In this document: one piece after another, positions 1 to 10,402 of the stretch
How positions within the stretch are numbered: position 1 is the stretch's first letter
How the letters are laid out: every line of letters begins with the position of its first letter
Origin: Candidatus Woesearchaeota archaeon
GTDB taxonomy: Archaea > Nanobdellota > Nanobdellia > Woesearchaeales > BM511
DNA: 38,830 nucleotides
Reading direction: 5' to 3'
Assembly: GCA_018221135.1 (NCBI GenBank)
Contig: JAAOYB010000003.1
Location: 1-38,830, forward strand
Program-made: the position numbers and the translations under genes
Notes under the pieces: generated by a model
The model's database searches: none
What the model was told of the DNA's origin: nothing
The model's input: the letters and a program-made list of their open reading frames with translations, nothing else

Positions 1-404
1 ATAGGCCACTTAAACCCTCCTATTATGATGTTGTCCTCTATTATTAACTCATTAGCGTAGATATAATCTATTCCTAAATTGTTTTGTGCTCTTTTTGCCA
101 AGTCAAGACTCCCAGCGCTAATAATTGCTGTTAGATAACCTTCTTCTTTTAATGTTTTAAACACTTCCCCCACTCCTTTTACATACTTTGTGGTGTTGAC
201 TAATTCATAATAAGCGTCAGCGTTTTTGCCTTTCCAAAGCCGTCCAACGACTTCATCAACTAATCTTTGATAATCAGTTTTAAGAAACTCTTTTGTTAGA
301 CTAACACCCTCTTCGTATGTTCCGAGTTTTTTGTGGACTTCCATCCAGAAATTAATACTCTCAAAAATCACGCCGTCCATATCAAAACAAACAAGTCGAA
401 CCAT
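1..404 (-). CDS. HAD-superfamily phosphatase (SerB/phosphoglycolate phosphatase-like), C-terminus outside the window
   Basis: Reverse-strand translation MVRLVCFDMDGVIFESINFWMEVHKKLG...GYLTAIISAGSLDLAKRAQ; DxDG motif I and a motif II-like ISAGS; ATG at 404-402; runs off the window edge. Confidence 0.8.
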   Translation of the reverse strand, partial: MVRLVCFDMDGVIFESINFWMEVHKKLGTYEEGVSLTKEFLKTDYQRLVDEVVGRLWKGKNADAYYELVNTTKYVKGVGEVFKTLKEEGYLTAIISAGSLDLAKRAQNNLGIDYIYANELIIEDNIIIGGFKWP

Positions 405-412
405 TTTATTCT

Positions 413-1630
413 CTAAACTTTCTTCTTTAACCACTCGACTTCTCCATCGTCAAATTCGAGTTCTTCAGCGATTAATCTGCTAGTGGGAGTGTTTGCCTCA
501 AACATCTTCTTCCAATAAGGAAGCACATTTTTAATAGCGTATTTTTGGCTGGTGTGCGTTGCTAAACCTATCTTTCTAGCGATTTCTTTTCTCTTAGCAA
601 AACGCATATTGAACTGCCACAACCTCAAAATCCTCATAGTCGGCGTGTATTTCTCAAACTTCTTGTACTTCTCATCTTTTGAAAGAGCAATCCCTGCTGT
701 TATTAAGTCATTAATGTAAACTAAGAACCTCCAATGTTGCCAACGCCTAATTCTTCCTCTATAAACATCTGCTAAGCTAAGCGCGTCGTACGCCCTAGCG
801 ATGTCTATTGGTTTCTCGTATTCTTTAGGAATATTCCAATCCAGCCACAAAAATCTCTCATCAATGTTTTCTTCGACGTCATCAAAAGCTGTCCTAGCAA
901 TCTCAGGTTTTAAAGTCTTAAAAACTTTGACTAACGCGTTTGGCATACTCTCAGTTCTACGCCTAGAATCGAGTTCGTCAACATCCTCTAAACGAAGCTT
1001 TTTTGAATGCTCAGATAGTGTTTGTAAATCATTAATTCCTCCTCTAAGATCTCCTCCGCTACGCCTAGCAAGAGCGACTAAAGCATCTTTTTGATACGCT
1101 ACGCCTTCATTATTACAAATCTTTTCTAATACTTCTAAGATTCGTTCGTAATCAAGGCTTACAAACTCGATTACTAAGCTTTTCTTTCTAAGATCGCTAA
1201 ACTTCTTATCAAATGGGTTATTAGCAGTCATCACAACAGGGTACTTGCTAGTGGTTATTAATTTAGATAAAGCACCTATTCCTCCTCTGTCCTTAGTTGA
1301 GCTTGCACCGTCAACTTCGTCAACTAGTATTAGTTTGGAGCTAAAAAAAAGACTTCTTTGATTCATAACCGCACTTAACATTGATTCAATTGATTCTTTG
1401 TTTCTTACATCACTAGCGTTAAGCTCGATTAACTCAACACCTAAATCACTAGCTAAAGCGTAAACACTACTAGTCTTTCCACAGCCAGGTTCTCCATATA
1501 TCAAAACAGATTTTTTGATTTCTGAATCAAAATTTTTAAGAAAACCACTTATTTTACTTAACGCCGCGTTTTGCCCTATAACATCTGAAGTTTTTTTTGG
1601 GGCGTACTTATTAGTCCATGACAAACTCAT
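413..1630 (-). CDS. rfcL: Replication factor C large subunit
   Basis: MSLSWTNKYAPKKTSDVIGQ...YGEPGCGKTSSVYALA (Walker A), LILVDEVDG (Walker B); archaeal RFC-L layout. Confidence 0.93.
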   Translation of the reverse strand: MSLSWTNKYAPKKTSDVIGQNAALSKISGFLKNFDSEIKKSVLIYGEPGCGKTSSVYALASDLGVELIELNASDVRNKESIESMLSAVMNQRSLFFSSKLILVDEVDGASSTKDRGGIGALSKLITTSKYPVVMTANNPFDKKFSDLRKKSLVIEFVSLDYERILEVLEKICNNEGVAYQKDALVALARRSGGDLRGGINDLQTLSEHSKKLRLEDVDELDSRRRTESMPNALVKVFKTLKPEIARTAFDDVEENIDERFLWLDWNIPKEYEKPIDIARAYDALSLADVYRGRIRRWQHWRFLVYINDLITAGIALSKDEKYKKFEKYTPTMRILRLWQFNMRFAKRKEIARKIGLATHTSQKYAIKNVLPYWKKMFEANTPTSRLIAEELEFDDGEVEWLKKKV

Positions 1631-1812
1631 AACTTTAAGAGTATAAAGTAAGTATATTTAAATTTTTGTTAAGACGAGAAACAAAAAGCAAAAAGTATTT
1701 AAATAAAAAACGATTTTTTGCTTTTTAGTTACCAAAATTTAATTCTCCAAAAAATGAAAAAAGCGTTATGAACGGGGATTACTAATCAAAAAATAGGTTA
1801 TATAGAGGTTGT

Positions 1813-2463
1813 TTGATAATGAGCGAAAAAAAGTATAAGAAAACCGGGACTACAACTCTCGTAATGGTTTGCAAAGACGGAATATTAATGGCTGCAGATA
1901 AAAGAGCCACGGCAGGCAATTTTATAGCAAACAAGAAAGAAACAAAAGTCTTCCCAGTATCAGACAACATCGCGATTACCACTGCTGGTTTAGTAAGCGA
2001 CGCGCAACTACTAACAAAATACATAAAAGCAGAAATAAAATTAAAAGAGATAAAAACACAAAGAAAAATCTTGGTAAAAGAAGCAATGAACATACTAGCA
2101 GGGCTTAACTACTCAAACATAAGACAATTTAGTAGTGTACCTGGAATAGTTGGTTTCTTAATAGCAGGATTTGATGATACTAATGGTTTATCAGCGTACG
2201 AGATAGGAATAGATGGAAGCATATCACACGTTGATGAATTCGCAAGTGACGGCTCAGGAAGCGTTTTTGTTTACGGGCTCTTAGAAGAACAATACCATAC
2301 TAACCTAACAATAAAAGACGCGATACCACTAGCGATAAAAGCTTTAGAAGTCGCACAAAAAAGAGATAGTGCGAGCGGAAACGGATTTGACATCATAAAA
2401 ATAACTGATAAAGGAGTTGAAAAAGTAGCTTCAAAACACATAGATGTAAAACTAGAACTCTAA
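1813..2463 (+). CDS. psmB: Proteasome beta subunit
   Basis: Short propeptide MIMSEKKYKKTG then TTTLVMVCKDGILMAADKRATAGNFIANK; N-terminal Thr nucleophile context. Confidence 0.93.
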   Translation: MIMSEKKYKKTGTTTLVMVCKDGILMAADKRATAGNFIANKKETKVFPVSDNIAITTAGLVSDAQLLTKYIKAEIKLKEIKTQRKILVKEAMNILAGLNYSNIRQFSSVPGIVGFLIAGFDDTNGLSAYEIGIDGSISHVDEFASDGSGSVFVYGLLEEQYHTNLTIKDAIPLAIKALEVAQKRDSASGNGFDIIKITDKGVEKVASKHIDVKLEL

Positions 2464-2559
2464 AGCATAGAAAAACCTAAAGAAAAAAGAGTTTTTAAAA
2501 AATCATTCTATAATGATCGCGTTTTTTTACAAATATTAAAAGAGCATTATTTAGATAAA

Positions 2560-4452
2560 ATGAGTGAGATAATAAAAGAAATATTAAAAGAATTACCAGA
2601 ATCAAAGATAAGCGACGCTGTTTTTGAAGGAGCAAACATAGTTTTGTACACAAAAGACAAAAAATTCTTCTTAGATGATTCAGGAATAATTCGCGCCGTA
2701 GTTAATAAGTTCAAAAAAAGAGTTGAGCTAAGACCTGATCCTTCAATAACTATGGAAATAGAAAAAGCAGAGATAACCATAAAGAAGATAGTTACAGAAG
2801 AAGCGATGATTGGAAACGTGATTTTTGATCCTCAAAGAAGCATAGTCATAATAGAGGTAGAAAAACCGGGTGTGGCTATTGGGAAACAAGGAGAGAACTT
2901 AAATGAGATAAAAAGTAAGACTCTTTGGGTTCCTCAAATAAAAAGAACTCCAAGCATTAGGAGTGCTCTTATAGAAAGTATAAGGGGTGTATTATATCAA
3001 AACAGTGAGTACAGAAGAAAATTCTTACACAAAACAGGAGAAAGGATATATAATGGTTGGCTTAGAGGAAGAAAAGAAGAATGGGTAAGACTAACTTTCT
3101 TAGGTGCGGGGAGACAAGTAGGTAGAAGTGCTATCTTGCTTCAAACACCAGAGTCACGAGTATTGCTTGATTGCGGAATCGATGTCACGAAGTTTGATCA
3201 AAGCACTTTCCCTCACTTAGAAGCCCCCGAGTTTAGATTAGAAGAATTAGACGCAGTGATTATTAGTCATAGCCACGTTGATCACTCAGGACTTCTTCCT
3301 TGGCTTTTTAAGATGCAGTACAGAGGACCAGTTTATTGCACTGCTCCTACTAGGGATATCATGGCTTTGTTACAACTTGATACGATAAAAATCGCTAGGG
3401 GGGAAGGAAGAGAACCTCTCTATACCTCTGATGACGTAAAAGAAATGGTGAAACACACAATACCTCTTGATTACGAGGAAGTAAGTGATATAACACCAGA
3501 TGTTAGGATTACTCTTTACAACGCAGGACACATGCTTGGAAGCTCAATGGTACACCTTCATGTAGGAAATGGTTTGCATAACATCTTGTACACCGGAGAC
3601 TTAAAGTATGGTCACACCGCTCTTCTTAGCCCTTCAGCCACTAAGTTTCCTCGTCTTGAAACTTTGATAACAGAAGCAACGTATGGTGGTAAAGAAAACA
3701 ATAGTAGTAGCGATGAGGAAAGCGAAGAGTATTTCAAAGACATTATTAGGCAAACCGTTAGTAGAGAAGGTAAGATTCTGATGCCTACTCTTGGAAGCGG
3801 AAGAGCTCAAGAAGTATTAGTAATAATTGAGGAGATGATCAGAAAAGGTGACATCCCTAAAATCCCTGTGTACATTGATGGGATGGTTTGGGACATAACT
3901 GCTATTCACACGGCGTACCCAGAGTTTTTTAATAGTACTATAAGAAATCAAATTTTTCACAAAGACAACAACCCATTTCTTAGTGAGAACTTTAAAAAAG
4001 TTGGTAGTTCTGAGGAGAGAAAAAAGATTATTGAAGAAAAAGCGAGTTGTTTAATCTTGGCTACTAGTGGCATGCTTGTTGGAGGTCCTAGTGTAGAGTA
4101 TCTAAAGAGGCTTTGTGAGAATCCTAAGAACAGCCTTGTTTTTAGTAGTTATCAAGGAGAAGGCAGTCTCGGTAGAAGGGTGCTCAATGGTGAGAAAGAA
4201 ATTAATTTTTTGAGTGGTCAAAAACAAGAGAATTACATTATTAAAATGGAAGTTCACAGAATCGTTGTGAGTGGGCATAGTAATCGTAAACAACTTATTA
4301 ATTTTGTTAAACGGGTTAATCCTAGGCCTAGAAAAATAATTGTTAATCACGGCGACCCAGGTAGTTGTATTGATTTAGCAAGCACGATTCATAAGAAGTT
4401 TAAGATTGAGACTCTTAGCCCTAGGAATCTTGATTCAATAAGACTAAGATAG
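2560..4452 (+). CDS. Beta-CASP ribonuclease with N-terminal KH domains (aCPSF1/FttA-type)
   Basis: KH-like GKQGENLNEI; metallo-beta-lactamase HSHVDHSG; beta-CASP motifs including SGHSNRKQL and VNHGDP. Confidence 0.93.
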   Translation: MSEIIKEILKELPESKISDAVFEGANIVLYTKDKKFFLDDSGIIRAVVNKFKKRVELRPDPSITMEIEKAEITIKKIVTEEAMIGNVIFDPQRSIVIIEVEKPGVAIGKQGENLNEIKSKTLWVPQIKRTPSIRSALIESIRGVLYQNSEYRRKFLHKTGERIYNGWLRGRKEEWVRLTFLGAGRQVGRSAILLQTPESRVLLDCGIDVTKFDQSTFPHLEAPEFRLEELDAVIISHSHVDHSGLLPWLFKMQYRGPVYCTAPTRDIMALLQLDTIKIARGEGREPLYTSDDVKEMVKHTIPLDYEEVSDITPDVRITLYNAGHMLGSSMVHLHVGNGLHNILYTGDLKYGHTALLSPSATKFPRLETLITEATYGGKENNSSSDEESEEYFKDIIRQTVSREGKILMPTLGSGRAQEVLVIIEEMIRKGDIPKIPVYIDGMVWDITAIHTAYPEFFNSTIRNQIFHKDNNPFLSENFKKVGSSEERKKIIEEKASCLILATSGMLVGGPSVEYLKRLCENPKNSLVFSSYQGEGSLGRRVLNGEKEINFLSGQKQENYIIKMEVHRIVVSGHSNRKQLINFVKRVNPRPRKIIVNHGDPGSCIDLASTIHKKFKIETLSPRNLDSIRLR

Positions 4453-4520
4453 TGTTTTTACTTGTTAATAGTAACAAAACAGTAATCTTTATAAATCACA
4501 CCCACTTCTAAAACCCAATT

Positions 4521-5084
4521 ATGACTTTAAAAAGCCTTAATCATCTAAGAATCAGAATTTTTTTAGCGCTTTTCTTAGTATTCATAATTAGCTTTACATT
4601 CGGCGCATTAACACAAAGAGTATTCTCATACCAAAACAATCTTAATCTATTAACTACACAAGCAACCACAGACACAACACTAACAAGAGAAGAAGCACCC
4701 ATGCAAAACGTTTACTCGAGAGAAAAACCCTCCCCTGGTGATTGGGTAAAAGAATCAGAGATAAAAGTATATGATGACAGAGTAGTATTAGAAATTGAAA
4801 ACCCTCAATGGGCGCGTTTTACAAACACTAACAGCATGGACCCATTATTTGATGAAGATTCAAACGCGATAGAAATAGTGCCAAGTAACCCAGAAATGAT
4901 AAGCCCAGGAGACATCGTGAGCTTTAACTACAAAGAAGACACCATCATCCACAGAGTAATAAAAACCGGTTACGACGAACAAGGTTGGTACATGATAACA
5001 AAAGGAGACAACAACGCACAAGCAGACCCAGTAAAGATACGCTTTGTTGACGTGCAAAGATTAGTAGTTGCGATAATCTACTAA
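4521..5084 (+). CDS. Signal peptidase I-like (S26) protein with N-terminal TM segment
   Basis: FTNTNSMDPLFDEDSNAI, ISPGDIVSFNYKEDTIIHRVIK, YMITKGDNNAQADP: SM, HRV and KGDNN motifs of archaeal type I signal peptidases. Confidence 0.85.
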   Translation: MTLKSLNHLRIRIFLALFLVFIISFTFGALTQRVFSYQNNLNLLTTQATTDTTLTREEAPMQNVYSREKPSPGDWVKESEIKVYDDRVVLEIENPQWARFTNTNSMDPLFDEDSNAIEIVPSNPEMISPGDIVSFNYKEDTIIHRVIKTGYDEQGWYMITKGDNNAQADPVKIRFVDVQRLVVAIIY

Positions 5085-5121
5085 AATTTTATAAATAAAA
5101 CTTTTTCTTAATAGTTTTCTA

Positions 5122-6024
5122 ATGGATGAAGAAACCCAAAAAAAATATTTAGAAGCAGGCAGAATAGCAGCTAAAACCTTAGACTACGGGGCGAGCTTGA
5201 TAAGATCTGGTGAAGTCATAAGAGTAGTTCTTGATAAAATAGAAGAAAAAATAGTTGAGTTAGGAGGGCTGCCAGCGTTTCCTGTTCAGATAAGCTTAAA
5301 CAAAGTAGCGGCTCATAGCTGCGCAGATCCAGAAGACGATAAAGTCTTTGTTAAAGATGATTTGTGTAAATTAGATGTAGGCGTTCACATAGATGGCTAC
5401 GTCGCTGATACAGCCAAAACGGTGTACTTAGGAGAAAAAGAAGAATTAAAAGAATTAGTTGAAGCGAGTAGAAACGCGCTTAGCGCCGCTCTAAAAATAA
5501 TAAAGCCAGGCGTCACGCTTGGAGAAATAGGATTAGCTATACAAAACGAGATACAAAAAAAAGGTTTCAGCCCTATTAGGAATTTGTCAGGTCACGGCCT
5601 TGCAAGATATAAAATCCATACAGCACCCACCATCCCTAACGTTGACACAGGCGATAAAACAACACTAAAAGAAAATGAGGTAATAGCAGTTGAGCCTTTT
5701 GCCACTACAGGCAAAGGAGTTATTTATGAGACTGAAAGAGCAAACCTTTTCTCAGTAATACAAGAAAAACCAATCAGAAGCCCTTATGCTAGGGAGTTAC
5801 TAAAAATAATCAAGGAATATAATGGATTGCCTTTTACTACTCGGTGGCTTACAAAAAAAATCCCTGAGATAAAAGTTAATTTTGGAATAAAAGAATTACT
5901 AAATCAAAAAATTATTAGGGCTTACCCAGAACTCCCCGAGCAAGATGGCGGCCTTGTCAGCCAAGCAGAACACACAGTTATAGTAAGAGAAAAACCGATA
6001 ATCACAACTCTTTTAGAGGAGTAA
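5122..6024 (+). CDS. map: Methionine aminopeptidase, type II
   Basis: LDVGVHIDGYVADTAKTV, NLSGHGLARYKIHTAPTIPN, VIAVEPFATTG; TATA box (TTTATAAATA near 5088) about 34 nt upstream of the ATG. Confidence 0.93.
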   Translation: MDEETQKKYLEAGRIAAKTLDYGASLIRSGEVIRVVLDKIEEKIVELGGLPAFPVQISLNKVAAHSCADPEDDKVFVKDDLCKLDVGVHIDGYVADTAKTVYLGEKEELKELVEASRNALSAALKIIKPGVTLGEIGLAIQNEIQKKGFSPIRNLSGHGLARYKIHTAPTIPNVDTGDKTTLKENEVIAVEPFATTGKGVIYETERANLFSVIQEKPIRSPYARELLKIIKEYNGLPFTTRWLTKKIPEIKVNFGIKELLNQKIIRAYPELPEQDGGLVSQAEHTVIVREKPIITTLLEE

Positions 6025-7278
6025 GTCTTCTATCTTAATTTTTTTCTCAAAACCAGTATCTAACTCTTTTATAGTAACGCAATCATCTGCTAAGTCTTTA
6101 GGACCGACAATAACTATGTTTTTCGCGCCGATTGTATTAGCGTAGCTTAATTGATTGGAGAGGTTTCTATTCATCAAATCAATGTCGACTATGTAGTTCT
6201 CTCTTAAGATATTACCTACTTCTATGCTTTTTTTGATCATATCCTTATTAACAGGGATTACTAAGTAATCTGGGCCCAAATCTATTTTTGGAAATAAGCC
6301 CTTATTCATAAGTAACAAGCTAAGAGTGGAAAAACCCATGCCAAAACCCGTAGCGTAATCATTTTCTCCACCAAGCAAACCAATTAATTCATCGTACCTT
6401 CCACCACCGCAAATAGCGCGGTATTTTTCTTCTTTGTCAAAAATTTCAAAGACGGTGCCAGTGTAATAAGCTAAGCCCCTAGCAGTGCTTAGATCCACTA
6501 TTAAACTACTTATTTTTAACAAGTCACAAACACTTTTTAGTTCTTGTAATCCTTGAGTTGCTTTCTTATTAAGATTTGATTTGCTTAATTCCTCAAAGGC
6601 TTTGCTTGGAGAATCCTTAATGTTAATGAGTTTAATTAATTCTTTTATTTTCTTAACCCCTTCTTTTCTTAGTCCTGTTTCGAATTCTTTTGGGCTAATC
6701 TTGCTTTTTTTATCTATTAATCTTATGACGCTTTCTAACTTGTTTTTCTTAACATAATCTTCTACTATTCCTTCTAATAATTTTCTGTTGTTTACTTTAA
6801 TCAAAAAATCACTGTTTTTTAACCTTAGACTAAGCAAGGATTGATTCGCTACGCTTATAACTTGCGCGTCTGCTTGAGGGTTTTTGCTGCCAAATATCTC
6901 GATGCCGAACTGGTAGAATTCGCGAAGACGCCCTTTTTGTGGTTGTTCGTAGCGCCACATACGGGTAAGATAAAACCACTTGGCTGGTTTCGGTATGCTT
7001 TTTTGTTTTTCGATATACATCCTCGCAGCGGGGATGGTTAAGTCAAAACGTAATCCTAGTTCTTCTTTGCTTCTTTTTTTTAAGACAAATATTTGTTCTT
7101 TTATCTCCTCGCCGCTCTTAGCAGTTAATAAATCAACTGTTTCTAAAGCAGGAGTCTCAACTTCTAAGAAGTTGTACTTCGTAGCGGTTTTTTTGAGCTT
7201 AGAGAACACACTATTTTTGAAGCTCATCTCTTCGGGATAAAAATCCTCTGTTCCTTTAACTCTTTGAAACTTTGCCAT
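6013..7278 (-). CDS. hisS: Histidyl-tRNA synthetase
   Basis: RVKGTEDFYPEEMSFKN, ARGLAYYTGTVFEIFD, AICGGGRYDELIGLLGG; class II HisRS motifs. Confidence 0.94.
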   Translation of the reverse strand: MAKFQRVKGTEDFYPEEMSFKNSVFSKLKKTATKYNFLEVETPALETVDLLTAKSGEEIKEQIFVLKKRSKEELGLRFDLTIPAARMYIEKQKSIPKPAKWFYLTRMWRYEQPQKGRLREFYQFGIEIFGSKNPQADAQVISVANQSLLSLRLKNSDFLIKVNNRKLLEGIVEDYVKKNKLESVIRLIDKKSKISPKEFETGLRKEGVKKIKELIKLINIKDSPSKAFEELSKSNLNKKATQGLQELKSVCDLLKISSLIVDLSTARGLAYYTGTVFEIFDKEEKYRAICGGGRYDELIGLLGGENDYATGFGMGFSTLSLLLMNKGLFPKIDLGPDYLVIPVNKDMIKKSIEVGNILRENYIVDIDLMNRNLSNQLSYANTIGAKNIVIVGPKDLADDCVTIKELDTGFEKKIKIEDLLL

Positions 7279-7319
7279 TAAGACAAAAGAATAATTATCT
7301 GGTTTTATATACGTTATGG

Positions 7320-7904
7320 TTATTTGTGCTTGTTTCTGCCTCTTTTCTCAACGATTTCGAAACGATTCATCACAGAGTCATAGTTTTCGCTTTTCTTATA
7401 ACCTTCAAGAAAAGATTTGAAAGCTTTCTCAAACTCTTTGTGGTGTTTTGATTCAAGAGCTCTGTAAAAAAGGTGTAGATCAACTGCTTTATCCTCTACT
7501 TTAGTTGAGAAGAAGCTAAGGCCAAAATCAATAAAGAATACCGTCTTATCTTTTAGTATCATATTAGACGTTGTTAAGTCGCCATGAACGATGCCTGAAT
7601 CATGCATGGTTGCTACGTGTTCACCAATAAGTTTAGAATACTTAACATCAAAAACGTCTTTTAAGACGTCTCCATCAACGTATTCGATTTCTAAGTAATC
7701 ATCGCCGAAACCCAAGAGTTTAGGATGAGGTATGGATAATTTTTCGTAAACTTTTTTTTCCCGCTTAGTCCTGCTAAAACGAAGATTGTCATCGATTACT
7801 CCTAGACGATACTTTTTTGGGTGCCTAACTTTTCTTACAACACCATCTTTTGTTAGGTAAAGAGTTGCCTCTGCTCCTCTACCGATAATAACATCTTTTT
7901 TCAT
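7320..7904 (-). CDS. bud32: KEOPS-associated kinase Bud32
   Basis: GRGAEATLYL, VRHPKKYRLGVIDDNLR, GIVHGDLTTSNMIL, FFIDFGLSF. Confidence 0.93.
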   Translation of the reverse strand: MKKDVIIGRGAEATLYLTKDGVVRKVRHPKKYRLGVIDDNLRFSRTKREKKVYEKLSIPHPKLLGFGDDYLEIEYVDGDVLKDVFDVKYSKLIGEHVATMHDSGIVHGDLTTSNMILKDKTVFFIDFGLSFFSTKVEDKAVDLHLFYRALESKHHKEFEKAFKSFLEGYKKSENYDSVMNRFEIVEKRGRNKHK

Positions 7905-7940
7905 GAGAAAAATAAATAATAAGTTTTTATTTAATAAGCT

Positions 7941-8801
7941 TTATTCTTTTTTAGAACTTGTTTTTGTAGCTTTTTTTGGCTTAGACTCCTTAGCAGTCTC
8001 TACCTTTTCCTCTTTTTTAGGCTTGGCATCTTCTTTTTTGGAATCAGTTTTGCTAGCAGGTTTCTTTTCGGCTTTGACTTCTTTAGATTCTTCTGCTTTT
8101 TCTTCTGGTTTGACTTCTTTTTCAGCTTTAACTTCTTCGCCTTCTGAGTCGTCGTCTTTAACTTTCTTTTTTGAAAGTCTCGGCTTTGGTTCTTCGCCAG
8201 GCATAGGAGATAAAACAGCGGTTTCTTTTTCAAGATTAATAACTCTGATCTCAAAATTCTTTATAGGAACTATCTTGCTAAGTTTTTCTCTGACAACCTT
8301 TTGCAATTTGTAATCAACGACTTCGCTGAACAACTCTAAGTAATCTTTTGACTCAACAACTTTTTTAAGCTCTAATTTAAGCAATTTTCTCATATCACTT
8401 TTTTGAGAACTCTTAATCTTGTTTCTGGTAAGAACAAAAGGCTTAACCCTGACTTTCTTAGAATCCTTAGTTAACAAAACAAGGCTTTCATCAAGGCGAT
8501 CCCTTCTCCTACGAACATACTTCTTAAGCAAAGAAGGACTAATAAAAAAATCTGTTGGAGTAGTAAAACCAGAGGACTCCTTTACATCAACTACAACGAA
8601 TCGAACACTCATGTTCTGCTTTCTAAAGTCTCCAGTTAAAGTCATAAGGTTCGTTTTTACTTTTTTACCAAGAACATCATTACTTTCTAAAACCGGAGTT
8701 TCTCCAATGAATTTTTTGCCAAGGAAATCAGGAGCGTAAATACTAAACCACTTCTTCTTTCCTTTCGGACTACTTCTCTTACTTGCTCTTTTCTTAGCCA
8801 T
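7941..8801 (-). CDS. rps3ae: Ribosomal protein eS1 (S3Ae) with long Lys/Glu-rich C-terminal tail
   Basis: KKKWFSIYAPDFLGKKFIGETPVLESNDVLGKKVKTNLMTLTGDFRKQNMSVRFVV matches eS1; about 80 aa low-complexity tail. Confidence 0.9.
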   Translation of the reverse strand: MAKKRASKRSSPKGKKKWFSIYAPDFLGKKFIGETPVLESNDVLGKKVKTNLMTLTGDFRKQNMSVRFVVVDVKESSGFTTPTDFFISPSLLKKYVRRRRDRLDESLVLLTKDSKKVRVKPFVLTRNKIKSSQKSDMRKLLKLELKKVVESKDYLELFSEVVDYKLQKVVREKLSKIVPIKNFEIRVINLEKETAVLSPMPGEEPKPRLSKKKVKDDDSEGEEVKAEKEVKPEEKAEESKEVKAEKKPASKTDSKKEDAKPKKEEKVETAKESKPKKATKTSSKKE

Positions 8802-8893
8802 TTTAATAATAAAGTAAAAACTTTGATGTTTCAGAGGAAAAACAACCTATTTATAAATGTTTCTTTAATAAAGAATAGACGATAAAAAGCATC

Positions 8894-10294
8894 TTATAAG
8901 TTTGATAACCAATCTTTTACTACGAGTGTAGCTTGGCAATCATCTTTGTTATATTCAACTATTAAATCCTTATACTTTTTTTCTCCTTCTAAATACTTAG
9001 CATACCAAAACATGCTAAGAGCGCCCCCAACACCTTTTTTAGACCAACTAAAACCAAGATGTTTAGCAACGTTTTTAATGCTATACGAATAAACTGGCAA
9101 GACAACATTTCTTGTTAGAACACTAAAAACATCAACGAATCTTTCTTCTATTCTACTAATTAATTTCTCATCGTAGCCATACCTTTTTTTCATTCTCTTA
9201 ATAGAGCTTTTCTCGTAGCTAGTATAGTGATAAATGATAAAATCATCACCTAATCTTCTTATTTCTTCTAAAAAAGATTTCCAAACACTTTTTTCATCAC
9301 AGGAGGTTTTCCCAAAAAAAGAAAAGTATTTCTCAACTTCTTTTTGGTTATCCCTAATTATTAATCCATACAAGTAATCAATGCCTAAGCTAGGCTCGCC
9401 TTCTATATCAAAAAAGACGTCGTACCTAACCTTTTTGAACTCAGGTTTTTTTAAGACCAAAAACTTTTTTTCAACCAAGCTTTTCGATTGTAAAACCCAC
9501 CGCTTAATACCTTTATGCGTGACGCCTTTCCATAAAGAAATACTATTTGGGTTAGTCTTTGCTAATTTTTGATAATCACTTATTTTTTGCTTTACTAAGT
9601 TTTTCTTAGCGTTGTGACCGAGTTTATGAATTAGTGACAAATCCTTTTTTTTCTCAGCTACGCTTAGACAATGATTTCTCCAAACGCACTCAGAACAACT
9701 ACTACTAAGCGAAAAATCCATTTTTTTTTCTTGCTCAAACAAAATCCTTATTTCTCGCAACGTCTTTTTAAACGCGTCATACTCTTCTTTTGAGATATCA
9801 AAACCTATTTTTTCTTTTTCAAAATTAATAATGTAACCTTTACTAGGAAGGACTCCTTGGATCTTGCTTAATAAATAATCATAAAAAACGACTTGGATGC
9901 GATATTCTTTCTTAAGATTTTTTCCGCTTTTGATCTCAACAGCTATATAATAATGATTTCCTAACTTGCTTTTGCCTTTCTCCTTAATCAATAAGTCTGG
10001 TCGGCCAAGCAAATCATCATGTAATAATACTCCTTGATAAATTACTTCTTCACCTCGCCGCATCAAACCAAGTGTTTTATTAAAACCCTCTTCTTCATCT
10101 TTGTAATCAACTTTTAAGTGAGGCAAGTCAAGAATTACGTCTTTTTCGTGGGATAAGCCAGCTTTTATTTTGTTTTGTAAAAAATCACTAATCTTTAACT
10201 TTTTTTTCTCGTCCCCCCATAAATCAAGATAAATTTTTTGAGGGCACTGAACATAATTGTAGAAGTGAGTTGCGCTAACCAAATTTTTCTTCAT
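8894..10294 (-). CDS. TM0106-type RecB-like nuclease with C-terminal RNase H-like domain
   Basis: YNYVQCPQKIYLD start, YYIAVEIKSGKN (PD-ExK-like), SSCSECVWRNHCL Cys cluster, YDVFFDIEGEPSLG (DxE, RNase_H_2-like), YNKDDCQATLVVKDWL end. Confidence 0.75.
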   Translation of the reverse strand: MKKNLVSATHFYNYVQCPQKIYLDLWGDEKKKLKISDFLQNKIKAGLSHEKDVILDLPHLKVDYKDEEEGFNKTLGLMRRGEEVIYQGVLLHDDLLGRPDLLIKEKGKSKLGNHYYIAVEIKSGKNLKKEYRIQVVFYDYLLSKIQGVLPSKGYIINFEKEKIGFDISKEEYDAFKKTLREIRILFEQEKKMDFSLSSSCSECVWRNHCLSVAEKKKDLSLIHKLGHNAKKNLVKQKISDYQKLAKTNPNSISLWKGVTHKGIKRWVLQSKSLVEKKFLVLKKPEFKKVRYDVFFDIEGEPSLGIDYLYGLIIRDNQKEVEKYFSFFGKTSCDEKSVWKSFLEEIRRLGDDFIIYHYTSYEKSSIKRMKKRYGYDEKLISRIEERFVDVFSVLTRNVVLPVYSYSIKNVAKHLGFSWSKKGVGGALSMFWYAKYLEGEKKYKDLIVEYNKDDCQATLVVKDWLSNL

Positions 10295-10402
10295 AAAAAA
10301 ATAATAGTTATACCCTTCTTAATAAAAACTACTATTTCTCTCCCATCCCTAAGAATAAAATGATAAGATTATTAAACAAAGAAAACCATATAATGAAGTG
10401 TT

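Noticed and set aside
801-1094. Plus-strand ORF opposite rfcL (and similar antisense ORFs, e.g. 1782-2093, 7903-8313, 15284-15568, 26460-26798)
   Set aside because: Each lies opposite a well-supported conserved CDS, with low-complexity Ser/Phe/Leu-rich translations typical of antisense reading of AT-rich genes.
4463-4480. Hairpin TTGTTA/TAACAA after the beta-CASP gene
   Set aside because: Only 6 bp of mostly A-T pairs between two ordinary genes; at most a weak terminator.
8000-8254. 84-aa Lys-rich ORF in another frame of the eS1 tail
   Set aside because: Alternate-frame translation of the low-complexity K/E tail; no independent signal.
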